Shown in pieces: positions 1 through 7,188 of a DNA stretch of 34,667 nucleotides. Source of the stretch: Butyrivibrio sp. (GTDB lineage: Bacteria; Bacillota; Clostridia; Lachnospirales; Lachnospiraceae); the NCBI GenBank assembly GCA_015056495.1, contig SVGC01000037.1:1-34667 (forward strand). Direction: 5' to 3'. The notes under the pieces are model-generated. The model was not told the DNA's origin, did no database searches, and saw only the letters and a list, made by a program, of their open reading frames with translations. Position 1 is the stretch's first letter. Every line of letters begins with the position of its first letter. The position numbers and the translations under genes were made by a program.

Positions 1-114
1 TGATACTGCAAAGAATAAACATATCCTCTACCATATGTAAGATTAGATATATTAGTAGTATATATTATTTTGTCCATAAATACATTATACCATATGCTCT
101 GATTAAATAAAAGG

Positions 115-160
115 TGCGGCGGCTAACTCACGACTAAAGTCACGAGAATGCGCCGCCGCA
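115..160 (-). repeat. GC-rich hairpin element truncating the aadE-like remnant
   Basis: A perfect 9-bp stem (TGCGGCGGC at 115-123, GCCGCCGCA at 152-160) encloses a 28-base loop containing a second, imperfect inverted repeat (CTCACGAC / GTCACGAG). On the minus strand it is followed by CCTTTTATTT, so it could act as a weak terminator. It is far more GC-rich than its surroundings. The adenylyltransferase reading frame runs into it and stops at 140, exactly where the family's C-terminal helix should continue, so it looks like inserted or recombined DNA. Whether it is a terminator or a repeat element is inference. Confidence 0.5.
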
Positions 161-679
161 ATTTTCAAAGTAGTCGTACATAAGAAAGAGCTTGTCCCAC
201 ATATCTTCGAAATCACCTTGTGCAAAAATACTTTCAAAGCGCCTCATCTCATCCTCTGACAAGTATTTGTTCAAATATTTGGAAAACACACCTGTTGTGA
301 CCTTGAAGTCATTATCTATGCCAATTTTCCAGTTCATCATCTTCATGAACATATTCATCATAAGAATTTCCATAGAAAATCTTGCATAGTAAAACTGATG
401 CCTGCAAAGCCCCTTTGTGGCATAGTTACTGATCCAGCGGAACTCATTTACTGTATTAAAAAACTCAAACTCGCTTGGCTTCTTGATCAGAAAAGCCTCG
501 TCAGATGTAATCTCTTTTAACTCTGAGAAGTTATCCTTGTTGATAATGACTGTCCTGGGTTCATCGAAAGAAATCTGCTCATGAATATCAGAAACATCAA
601 TGAATGTCAGGTCAATCCTGTTGCCGTCCTTGTACTGAGTAAGAAAAGCAAAACGGCCATGGCCGTCATAGTCATAAAT
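140..679 (-). pseudogene. Remnant of aminoglycoside 6-adenylyltransferase (ANT(6)/AadE-like)
   Basis: An uninterrupted frame of about 179 codons has no N-terminus. It begins just inside the 3' end of the lysozyme gene, after an in-frame TAA at 680-682. Family landmarks are visible in order: KDGNRIDLTFIDV (equivalent to DGNRIDLTL), INKDN, IKKPSEFEFFNTVNEFRWIS, YATKGLCR, and near the end WKIGIDNDFKVTTG and KYLSEDE. ANT(6) enzymes adenylylate streptomycin and are about 285-300 residues long. Here roughly the first 80-90 residues, including the nucleotidyltransferase active site, are missing. The C-terminal 25-30 residues are replaced by CGGAFS plus a stop inside a GC-rich hairpin. A short product could start at internal ATGs (373 downward) but would have no catalytic domain. 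No resistance function is expected. Confidence 0.85.
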
Positions 680-1388
680 TTAAAAATGTCTCTTCATCTC
701 CATAAAATACATTCATATCAATATATCTCTCAGTGCCAGAATATCCTGCCAAAACATGTCTATTAGAAAACTGCCAAAACGTCCATTTTATTGATGAATC
801 AGATTTACCATAGACATTTCTGATCCATATATCATAATCATCAAATTCTTCCTGAATTACCGGTAGCCAATCTTCAGTAGTATATATTACAGGCCGCTTG
901 CCATAATAAGCTTCAACACTGTTCATGAAATCGCCCAATTCGGCAAGCATTTTTTCCTTATCCAACTGCTCCGGATTGCTGTAATTGCCATATGGTTCAA
1001 CATCCACCACTGGTGGCAGCATATTATCAACGGCATCAACAGTACTGCAAAAATTCTCAGCCTGCCCGGTTCCAGATGAATCAAGACTGAAAAAATGATA
1101 AGCACCAATTCTCAAACCTGTTCTCTGTGCATTTTTCCAGTTATAGTCAAATCTCTCATCCTTTGAGGAAGAGCCTTCTGTAGCCTTTATATATGCAAAA
1201 CTAATATCTTCTTTGGACAATACATCCCAGTCTATCTCACCTTGATAATGCGATACATCAACTCCTCTGATCGGATACCTCTTCTTAGACGGATTGTTTA
1301 TATGGATGATTCCAATATATAAAAGGAATACAGATATAATCGCAAATAATATCACTAAAATTGATGCTATTATTATTTTTTTCTTCAT
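672..1388 (-). CDS. Membrane-anchored GH25 lysozyme (N-acetylmuramidase)
   Basis: 238 residues. A lysine-rich start and one hydrophobic segment (about residues 4-27) would anchor the protein in the membrane with the enzyme outside. The rest is a complete glycoside hydrolase family 25 domain: GVDVSHYQGEIDW at about 43-55, YIKATEG, GAYHFF, the catalytic PPVVDVEP (Asp-x-Glu) at about 124-131, and YIDMNVF near the end. GH25 enzymes cleave the beta-1,4 bond between MurNAc and GlcNAc in peptidoglycan. The gene follows the WG-repeat gene by 37 bases, so the two are probably co-transcribed. AAGGA lies only 3 bases before the ATG, a tight ribosome site. The stop codon touches the open frame of the aadE-like remnant, so the two genes meet at a recombination scar, but the lysozyme domain itself looks complete. 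Confidence 0.9.
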   Translation of the reverse strand: MKKKIIIASILVILFAIISVFLLYIGIIHINNPSKKRYPIRGVDVSHYQGEIDWDVLSKEDISFAYIKATEGSSSKDERFDYNWKNAQRTGLRIGAYHFFSLDSSGTGQAENFCSTVDAVDNMLPPVVDVEPYGNYSNPEQLDKEKMLAELGDFMNSVEAYYGKRPVIYTTEDWLPVIQEEFDDYDIWIRNVYGKSDSSIKWTFWQFSNRHVLAGYSGTERYIDMNVFYGDEETFLNL

Positions 1389-1425
1389 GATTCCTTACAC
1401 AAGCCTTTCTCTACATGCCATTTAT

Positions 1426-2591
1426 TTATGCTTCATATTTTTCGCTTTGCTTCATATCCTCTTTCATGCACATGAACATAAGAAATATTATATAAATGAT
1501 CAGGACCGCTCCTACTACCATAGCAACCCTATATCTGATGGAATTATTCTCATACAGGCAAAAGATATTATGTTTAAATTCGGCCTTTTTATTATAATCT
1601 ATTTTCCATTGAACATTATCTGAGATATCGTAATGAATGTACTCTCCATAAGGCAACCTAATAGCGGCATATCCATTATTATAGCCTTTAAAATCTCCCA
1701 AAATATCTTGCGGATTTAATATCCATTTTTCCTCTGTATCAATGTAACCGCCACCTACATCAGTATAAACAAGAGCTATTCCGTCCTCAGAAAAATCCTC
1801 TCCATAGTTGAACTTATATGGAATTACGAGATTACCATTCGTATCAATATAGCCGTATAATTTAGTCTCTTCATCCTTTGCATAAGCCAGACCTTCATGA
1901 AAACTTCCAGCCTCTTTATACTGAAAATCAATTACCACATTACCATCTGTGTCAATAAATCCATATCTATTTGATTCATTATCTACAACGCAGGCAAGTC
2001 CCTATGGAACTGACGACTTAAGTCTCCAAATTCAGGTTTTATCACCCATTCGCCATATTTATTTACATAGCCGACTTTGTCAGTTTCTTTATCTATCAAA
2101 GCAAAAAGCCCATTTTCAAAACTATAGTCATCAAAGCACATTGTGGCATTCTCAACAATATAGAAATCACCTGTATCCAAATCAATAATATCAACGTTAG
2201 TTCCATCATCTGCTATAAGTACTTCATCACCCAGGTATGGAATGATTTTTGCAGAATCTATTTTCAGGTCTTTGATTGTTTTTGTAGCCTCTTTATATAC
2301 ACTATTTCCTTCTCCGTCAATAAAACCCATTTCATCAGTCAGGCCTGCAATAGTCCATTTATGTATGTAAAAAGCTACGCCATTGGAATTAAAATCTTTA
2401 ATATGAAAGAATGATGCATCTATTACATTTTTTCCTTCTGTATCTATAACTTTATAACCACCACGAAATTCATTACTATAGCGCTTATTCAGATGTCCTA
2501 TGTAAAATTCAGAAAAGATGAACAGGAAAAATAGTATAAAGAACAACAACAGTGCTTTTAAAAGCCTTTTCTCATAACGATTACCGTGCAT
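1426..2591 (-). pseudogene. WG-repeat membrane protein, split by a one-base frameshift
   Basis: Two adjacent frames, 1983-2591 (N-terminal) and 1426-1938 and upstream (C-terminal), form one protein when a single G is restored in the GGG run (CCC at 2000-2002 on the plus strand). The joined text then reads FHRGLACVVDNESNRYGFID, a normal WG repeat; as given, the first frame ends DLPAL-stop. The restored length is about 388 residues: an N-terminal membrane segment (about 8-30), several WG beta-repeats of the form F..GLA...YGYID..G..VI, and a C-terminal membrane segment (RVAMVVGAVLIIYIIFLMF). WG repeats occur in bacterial surface proteins of mostly unknown function. The site is not a classic slippery heptamer, so mutation or sequencing error is more likely than programmed shifting. 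It probably heads an operon with the GH25 gene. Confidence 0.8.
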
Positions 2592-2733
2592 AGAAAATTT
2601 TACCTCATAATATATTTTTCATCTATATGATAAGCCAAATTCATCACTTGCAAAACCTTTGATTTACATATTTACAGCCACTGGCACGCTTCAATCTCAT
2701 AAATATCAATACTTAATCAATTTGGAAAGTTGT

Positions 2734-2761
2734 TTGTACAGATAATATTTGGTAGTATACT
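2734..2761 (+). promoter_or_regulatory. Possible promoter of the plus-strand membrane protein gene
   Basis: TTGTAC (2734-2739) and TATACT (2756-2761) are separated by 16 bases, about 39 bases before the ATG at 2800. The -35 match is poor and the -10 good. AAAGGAG lies 15 bases before the ATG, longer than usual. No better in-frame start was found nearer the ribosome site. Confidence 0.35.
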
Positions 2762-2799
2762 CTTTTTGTGAAAAATAAAAGGAGTTTGTCATTACCACA

Positions 2800-3558
2800 A
2801 TGATTACAAAAGAAGAACTGGAAACAAGAAAGAAAATAGTTAAAGTAGGTAAAATCCTATCTATTGCATCGATTCTCGCTCAAGCAGCAATAATATTGCT
2901 TTATATGTTTGATATATTCACATCATCAAAGGATACTCTTTTACTGCTATGCATACTGCCTTGGGTAAGATACATATATGGCCTGATATTTTCTGATATT
3001 ACTATATGGGATGAAAATGAGAAAAGAATAGGCAAACGTAAAAAAAACGTAGGCGAAGCCTGGAAACAGACTCATATGCAATTCTACACTGATTGGATAT
3101 CTTGGATTCAATGTATTATCGTATTTTTTGATATGATTATGATATTTTCAATCGTACAGCCCTACAAAGGAATTAAGACTATTCTTTACTTATGCGGTAT
3201 TGCATTTGCAATAATGATGATCATTGGTTTCTTTCGAATACAGGGACCTGATAAAGGTATTCAGTTATTATATTATGGAATGATCATTGTATTTTTTGTG
3301 TATTTTACGGTGAGTTCAGTTTGCTACTATTTTAGCTCTTCTGCTGTTCATGAAGAATGCACTTTTGTATCTAAATCAGTAAGCCATTCTACAAAAGGCG
3401 GAGACAATTATTATGTTACAGTAGAGCTGCAGGATGGAACTACTTATGAAAGCCTTGTCAGCAGCGATTTATACGATGATGCGGAAGATTTAGATCTTGT
3501 GGCCTGCCACAGAATGGGACCTTTTGATATCGAATATCTGAGAGTACATGAAAAATAA
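2800..3558 (+). CDS. Unknown multi-pass membrane protein with a C-terminal soluble domain
   Basis: 252 residues. About five hydrophobic stretches are visible (roughly residues 18-36, 44-63, 100-118, 123-145 and 150-173). A short charged loop (WDENEKRIGKRKKN) follows the second. The C-terminal 75 residues are soluble and probably extracytoplasmic: FVSKSVSHSTKGGDNYYVTV followed by a short beta-rich part ending FDIEYLRVHEK. The tail resembles the small beta-domains that follow membrane segments in several Firmicutes proteins. No catalytic motif is recognised and no function is proposed. The gene stands alone on the plus strand, convergent with the MATE gene, and is closed by a strong shared terminator. 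Confidence 0.75.
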   Translation: MITKEELETRKKIVKVGKILSIASILAQAAIILLYMFDIFTSSKDTLLLLCILPWVRYIYGLIFSDITIWDENEKRIGKRKKNVGEAWKQTHMQFYTDWISWIQCIIVFFDMIMIFSIVQPYKGIKTILYLCGIAFAIMMIIGFFRIQGPDKGIQLLYYGMIIVFFVYFTVSSVCYYFSSSAVHEECTFVSKSVSHSTKGGDNYYVTVELQDGTTYESLVSSDLYDDAEDLDLVACHRMGPFDIEYLRVHEK

Positions 3559-3645
3559 ACTGTTCTGCTTTATCTAAGTAATGTATTTTTCACTTATCAA
3601 GAAGAATTCTGCAATATGGCAGACTGAATAATTTTAAAAAATATT

Positions 3646-3688
3646 GGAGCCTGAGCAATCAGTATATAATACTCAGGCTCCATTTTTT
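3646..3688. terminator. Bidirectional intrinsic terminator between convergent genes
   Basis: A perfect 10-bp stem, GGAGCCTGAG (3646-3655) with CTCAGGCTCC (3672-3681), is followed on the plus strand by ATTTTTTG. On the minus strand it is followed by AATATTTTTTAAAA. It serves the plus-strand membrane protein gene and the minus-strand MATE gene. Confidence 0.92.
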
Positions 3689-3747
3689 GTTATCTATACT
3701 TTTTGTTAATCATTGATACTAATCTTTGTACATTAATATCATCCATA

Positions 3748-5127
3748 TCATGCCTCTTTTAATTTTGACATACATTTAAACTCTCTTATCACCAAAAGTG
3801 CTGCAATCAAAAATGCTGAAAAATCAGCTATTGGACCTGCATACATTATTCCATCTATTCCCCAAAACAGCGGAAGCAGAATTATCAAAGGAAGCAAGAA
3901 TACAATCTGTCTGGTCATGGACAAAAAGCTTCCAATTTTGGCTTTTCCAATTGATGTAAAAAAGTTGGATGTGATCGGCTGCACAAAATTGACCATAGTA
4001 AAGAACAGATAAATCTTAAAGTATCTGATTGCAAACAGATAATAGTACTCATTTTCCTCTTTTCCAAAAATAGAAATGATCTGATCCGGGAAAAAGAAAA
4101 ATACTATCCAGGCACAACTAGCCATGATAAATCCAATAGAAACAGTCATAATATATGCCTGTCTTACTCTTGAATACTTCTTAGCACCATAATTAAAACT
4201 TGATATTGGCTGAAGCCCTTGTGACATGCCTATTATAAAGGACATAAACAGCTGATTTACTTTGCTTGCTATACCAACTACAGCTATAGGTGTTGCTGCA
4301 CCATAAACAGATAAAGCTCCATAATGTTTTAATGAATTATTCAGCACTATCTGAACGATCATCATGGCCAGCTGGTTACTTGTTGGAGCAAAGCCAAGTG
4401 ATATTGAAGGTAAGATATATTCTTTTTTGATCTTAAGATGTTTTTTCTCAAGCTGCGCAGTTTTGCCATGAGCCATAAACCACATAGCAAGCGCACCTGA
4501 TACGTACTGACCAATAACTGTAGCTATTGCAGCTCCAGTCATGCCCCATCCAAATGCAAAAACAAAAAGCGCATCCAGAATAGTATTAATGATTGCACCT
4601 GAGAGGTTACATATCATACTGATACGAGGTCTTCCATCAGCTCTGATAAGATGACCACCAGTAGAAGTAAAAATAAGCATCGGGAAACCTAAAGCAGTTA
4701 TCCTTGAATACTCACGTGCATATGGCAATATATCTGAAGTTGTTCCAAAGAACAAAAGCAATTGATTAAGAAATAGCTCTGCGATAACCAGCAATACAAG
4801 TCCACATAAAAAAGACATCATAGCTGCGTTACCCATAAAATATTTAGCTTTTTCTTTTTCGCCTCGTCCCATGGACAAGTTAAAGGCAGAAGCTCCGCCT
4901 ATTCCAAATAAAAGTGCTGTAGCTATACAAGCAATTGAAAAAGGAAATGCAATATTCGTAGCTGCATTTCCCAGCTCTCCAACCTTCTGACCAATAAAAA
5001 ACTGATCCACTATATTATAAAGTGATCCTACAAGCATTGATACTATACTTGGTATTGCAAATGATCTAAGTAAGCTACCCACAGGTCTTGTTCCTAGTGG
5101 ATTAGCATTTTTCATATTGTCTGACAT
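3748..5127 (-). CDS. MATE-family multidrug/cation efflux pump (MepA-like)
   Basis: 459 residues from the chosen start. MATE pumps export drugs or metabolites in exchange for Na+ or H+. The sequence shows two six-helix halves, with the typical opening (LLRSFAIPSIVSMLVGSLYNIVDQFFIGQ) and the loop GIGGASAFNLSMGRGEKEKA after helix 2; the second half starts near LGFAPTSNQLAMM. A longer frame starts at 5184, but that start lies inside the promoter and operator. The ATG at 5125-5127 (MSDNMKNANPLG) has AGAGGAG at a good distance and matches the usual family N-terminus. The promoter is embedded in a palindrome of the type bound by MarR-family repressors, as for MepA/MepR in staphylococci, suggesting induction by a small molecule. 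No regulator gene is adjacent. Substrate unknown. Confidence 0.92.
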   Translation of the reverse strand: MSDNMKNANPLGTRPVGSLLRSFAIPSIVSMLVGSLYNIVDQFFIGQKVGELGNAATNIAFPFSIACIATALLFGIGGASAFNLSMGRGEKEKAKYFMGNAAMMSFLCGLVLLVIAELFLNQLLLFFGTTSDILPYAREYSRITALGFPMLIFTSTGGHLIRADGRPRISMICNLSGAIINTILDALFVFAFGWGMTGAAIATVIGQYVSGALAMWFMAHGKTAQLEKKHLKIKKEYILPSISLGFAPTSNQLAMMIVQIVLNNSLKHYGALSVYGAATPIAVVGIASKVNQLFMSFIIGMSQGLQPISSFNYGAKKYSRVRQAYIMTVSIGFIMASCAWIVFFFFPDQIISIFGKEENEYYYLFAIRYFKIYLFFTMVNFVQPITSNFFTSIGKAKIGSFLSMTRQIVFLLPLIILLPLFWGIDGIMYAGPIADFSAFLIAALLVIREFKCMSKLKEA

Positions 5128-5155
5128 ATTCTCGTTCTCCTCTTTTCCACTGATT

Positions 5156-5184
5156 ATAATAAAAAATATTAGTTGAGTTGTCAA
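5156..5184 (-). promoter_or_regulatory. Sigma-A promoter of the MATE gene
   Basis: On the minus strand a perfect TTGACA (5179-5184) is followed 17 bases later by TATTAT (5156-5161); TATAAT at 5153-5158 is an alternative with 20-base spacing. The MATE start codon is about 26 bases further on, with AGAGGAG between. Confidence 0.8.
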
Positions 5185-5192
5185 CTAATATT
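5165..5192. promoter_or_regulatory. MarR-type operator palindrome overlapping the MATE -35 box
   Basis: A perfect inverted repeat has 12-bp arms AATATTAGTTGA and TCAACTAATATT separated by GTTG. The TTGACA box of the MATE promoter lies inside it, so a bound dimer would block RNA polymerase. The core TTAGTTGA...TCAACTAA resembles clostridial MarR-family operators, by recall rather than search. The regulator is not in the window. Confidence 0.7.
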
Positions 5193-5195
5193 AAT

Positions 5196-5224
5196 AAAAA
5201 AAAGAATGTCGCTTGCGACATTCT
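5196..5224 (-). terminator. Intrinsic terminator of rpiB
   Basis: Read on the minus strand, AGAATGTCGC-AA-GCGACATTCT forms a perfect 10-bp stem with a very small loop, followed by a run of eight T (5196-5203). It is the last hairpin of the GC-rich cluster downstream of rpiB and insulates the MATE promoter. Confidence 0.9.
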
Positions 5225-5303
5225 CGCGCCGAGCGCGGTTGCATTTATGCAACATATTCCTATCGCGCGAGTGCGCATCCATAGCGGAGCGCACCCGGTA
5301 ACT
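5221..5303. repeat. GC-rich multi-hairpin element downstream of rpiB
   Basis: Several nested inverted repeats sit in about 80 bases: CTCGCGC (5223-5229) pairs with GCGCGAG (5265-5271) around the hairpin GTTGCAT-TT-ATGCAAC. Next to this is GTGCGC pairing with GCGCAC across 12 bases, followed on the plus strand by CCGGTAACTCATTTTTTA. GC content is far above that of the flanks. The arrangement fits a dispersed structured repeat or a folded 3' UTR. It is non-coding; its function is unknown. Confidence 0.6.
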
Positions 5304-5326
5304 CATTTTTTATATTTTACGATTTA

Positions 5327-5788
5327 TCACTTAACAGGGAAACAATGCTTATCATTGATCTCACAGACCTTCTTCACTCTTCTTCTGTACTTCTCTTCTG
5401 TAAGAGGTTCAGTATTTAGCCAAGTCTTTACAGTCTCCATTGCCATAAGTCCGCCAATGATCTTGGCTCCAAGGCACAATATATTAGAATCTGTATGCTG
5501 TCTTGCAAGTGCAGCGCACACCGGATCCTGGCACACTGCAGCATAGCAGCCATTTAACTTATTAGCTATAAGGGCACTGCCATATCCGACTCCGTCACAA
5601 AAGATACCTCTATCTGCCTTGCCTCTTGCCACTTCCATGGCTGCAGGATATACAAAATCAGAAAGATCGCATGATTCTTCATCAAAGGTTCCAAAATCTT
5701 TTACTTCATGACCAAGTGAGATAAGATATTCCTTAATTTCTTCCTTCATCTGAAAACCTGCATGATCGCAAGCCATAGTAATTACCAT
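5327..5788 (-). CDS. rpiB: RpiB/LacA/LacB-family sugar-phosphate isomerase
   Basis: 153 residues, the usual family length. RpiB interconverts ribose 5-phosphate and ribulose 5-phosphate; relatives isomerise allose, galactose or tetrulose phosphates. Visible landmarks are ACDHAGF (Asp8-His9), Cys64 at the catalytic cysteine position, ANKLNG at 75-80, His98 in ARQHTDSN, and LCLGAKIIGG. The normally strict CGTGIGMS loop is replaced by CDGVGYGSA (64-72), closer to the DGAGIGS type seen in tetrulose-phosphate isomerase relatives. The substrate may therefore not be ribose 5-phosphate. The start is firm: GAAGGAGG lies 5 bases before the ATG. The gene is single, with its own terminator and no sugar-pathway neighbours. 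Confidence 0.85.
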   Translation of the reverse strand: MVITMACDHAGFQMKEEIKEYLISLGHEVKDFGTFDEESCDLSDFVYPAAMEVARGKADRGIFCDGVGYGSALIANKLNGCYAAVCQDPVCAALARQHTDSNILCLGAKIIGGLMAMETVKTWLNTEPLTEEKYRRRVKKVCEINDKHCFPVK

Positions 5789-5854
5789 ATAAGCCTCCTT
5801 CTATTTCAACATCTGACGATATAAAACATTGCAAAATATAATTGGTATTGCGTG

Positions 5855-5884
5855 TATTAATATTATAGTTTATTGATATTAATA
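5855..5884. promoter_or_regulatory. AT-rich inverted repeat upstream of rpiB
   Basis: TATTAATAT (5855-5863) and ATATTAATA (5876-5884) form a perfect 9-bp inverted repeat with a 12-base spacer. It lies in the 269-base divergent gap between rpiB and the recombinase gene. It might be an operator, but AT-rich palindromes arise easily by chance. Nothing else was recognised in this gap except the recombinase promoter. Confidence 0.25.
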
Positions 5885-6015
5885 AATCCTGTTTTTTATT
5901 TAAAATTTATAATTCAAATATAGTTCTTAATATAAATTTCATTCTGGCACGAGCAGTAAATAAGTGAATAGTTATAAAAAAATCTATTCTCTAAAACTAC
6001 TCCTCCTTACAGCTG

Positions 6016-6024
6016 TGTTATAAT
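6016..6024 (+). promoter_or_regulatory. Extended -10 promoter of the tyrosine recombinase gene
   Basis: TGT-TATAAT (TATAAT at 6019-6024 with the TG extension at 6016-6017) lies about 33 bases before the ATG at 6058. No convincing -35 box is present, as is common for extended -10 promoters. Confidence 0.55.
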
Positions 6025-6057
6025 ATGCTTATATTGTAAGAATATTCGGGGGTTCTA

Positions 6058-7107
6058 ATGGCTAAAAATTCTGAATACCAGATAAAACTACGACAAGACA
6101 AGCTTAATAAGCTTCATAATATGGAAAAAGTACTTCCCACATACGTCTTGCCCTATCTTGATGAAAAAGAATTAAATTCACAGATAAATACTGCTGTTTC
6201 ATATGCTTATGATCTTCATACTTTTTTTGAATATTTAATTGAATCTAATCCAATGCTCAAAAATACTCCTATCAGAAATGTTCCATTGGAATTATTGGAA
6301 GAGCTGAACTTCCAGGATATCAATGATTTTCAAAAGTACCTTGCTTTTAATGATGGAGAAAACAAGCATTCCAATGAATCTAAAGGGATTGCCAGACGTA
6401 TGGCTGCTCTCAGAGGATTTTTTGAATATCAATGTGTTCACGGATATATGAAAAACAATCCTACCGTAGGCGCTGCCAAGCAAAAAAGGGAAAAAGATCA
6501 TGTTATCGTAAGAATGAATGCTGATGAAGTTCATAGATTGATCGATATCTCAGAAAACAGTTCACTCTCCAATGAGAGGCAGCGTATGTTCTGTGAAAAG
6601 ACTCAGCTTCGTGATACAGCAATTTTCATTTTATTATTAAATACCGGAATCCGTGTATCTGAGCTTGTAGGCCTTGATATTGATGATATCAATTTTGAAG
6701 AGAGCTCATTTGTTGTAGTACGAAAAGGTGGCGGAACCGCAACCCTTTATTTTAATGATGAAGTAAGCGCAGCTCTCATGGAATATATAGAGATAGAAAG
6801 GCCTGTCTATTGCGCATCTGAAGATGAAAAAGCTTTGTTTTTATCCATGCAGAAAAAACGTATGACAGTTAGAAGCGTTCAGCTGATGGTTAAAAAGTAT
6901 ACTAAAGAAGCTGTTCCTGAAAAACATCTTACACCTCATAAAATGAGAAGCACCTATGGAACAGCTCTCTATCAGCAAAGTGGCGATATCAGACTTGTGG
7001 CAGATGTCCTTGGACATAAAGATATCAATACTACTGCCAAACACTATGCTGCAATTGAAGAAGAACACAGAAAACAGGCCGCAAAATTCAATCCATATTC
7101 AAAATGA
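6058..7107 (+). CDS. Tyrosine recombinase/integrase (XerC/XerD-like)
   Basis: 349 residues. The N-terminal part (about 20-135) is a SAM-like DNA-binding domain, longer than in Xer proteins. The C-terminal catalytic domain holds the full set: Arg199 in NTGIRVSEL, Lys223 in VRKGGG, His294 and Arg297 in TPHKMRSTYG, His320 in LGHKDINTT, and the nucleophile Tyr330 in KHYA. Such enzymes cut and rejoin DNA through a 3'-phosphotyrosine. GGGGG is the ribosome site, about 4 bases before the ATG. The neighbours are housekeeping genes, with no excisionase, relaxase or phage genes, so it may be a chromosomal recombinase or a left-over integrase. Its stop codon overlaps a perfect 32-bp inverted repeat; whether that repeat is a substrate is unknown. 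Confidence 0.9.
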   Translation: MAKNSEYQIKLRQDKLNKLHNMEKVLPTYVLPYLDEKELNSQINTAVSYAYDLHTFFEYLIESNPMLKNTPIRNVPLELLEELNFQDINDFQKYLAFNDGENKHSNESKGIARRMAALRGFFEYQCVHGYMKNNPTVGAAKQKREKDHVIVRMNADEVHRLIDISENSSLSNERQRMFCEKTQLRDTAIFILLLNTGIRVSELVGLDIDDINFEESSFVVVRKGGGTATLYFNDEVSAALMEYIEIERPVYCASEDEKALFLSMQKKRMTVRSVQLMVKKYTKEAVPEKHLTPHKMRSTYGTALYQQSGDIRLVADVLGHKDINTTAKHYAAIEEEHRKQAAKFNPYSK

Positions 7108-7175
7108 GTCACTGGGGACGTATCAAAATGACTCATTTTGCACAATGAGTCATTTTGATACGTCCCCAGTGACTC
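7106..7175. repeat. Perfect 32-bp inverted repeat, REP/MITE-like hairpin
   Basis: The left arm (7106-7137) and right arm (7144-7175) are exact reverse complements with the loop TTGCAC. Each arm is itself bounded by GAGTCA and TGACTC and contains CACTGGGGACGTATCAAAA, so it can fold as a long hairpin or as two smaller ones. The element begins at the second base of the recombinase stop codon. ACTGGGGACG-type hairpins are, as far as I recall, dispersed REP-like repeats mobilised by Y1 (RAYT) transposases. No such transposase is in this window. Confidence 0.75.
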
Positions 7176-7188
7176 GCCAGTTAATCAA

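Noticed and set aside
1..114. Possible plus-strand promoter (TTGTCC, 17 bases, TATGCT) near 71-99
   Set aside because: It would drive only the hairpin and antisense of the adenylyltransferase remnant; such matches are common in AT-rich DNA. Nothing else was recognised in 1-114.
1995..2010. Programmed -1 ribosomal frameshift in the WG-repeat gene
   Set aside because: No X XXY YYZ heptamer and no strong downstream structure were seen; a one-base loss explains the data.
2592..2733. Intergenic stretch searched for a riboswitch or small gene
   Set aside because: Only weak promoter-like strings for the divergent genes were found; no conserved RNA motif or open frame with a ribosome site.
5128..5184. 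Upstream in-frame ATG giving a 19-residue N-terminal extension of the MATE pump
   Set aside because: That start lies within the promoter and palindrome, has no ribosome site, and the extension does not fit the family; AGAGGAG precedes the ATG at 5127.
7106..7175. Interpretation of the 32-bp inverted repeat as the recombinase terminator
   Set aside because: It has no T-run after the right arm, and a conventional terminator follows at 7189-7221.
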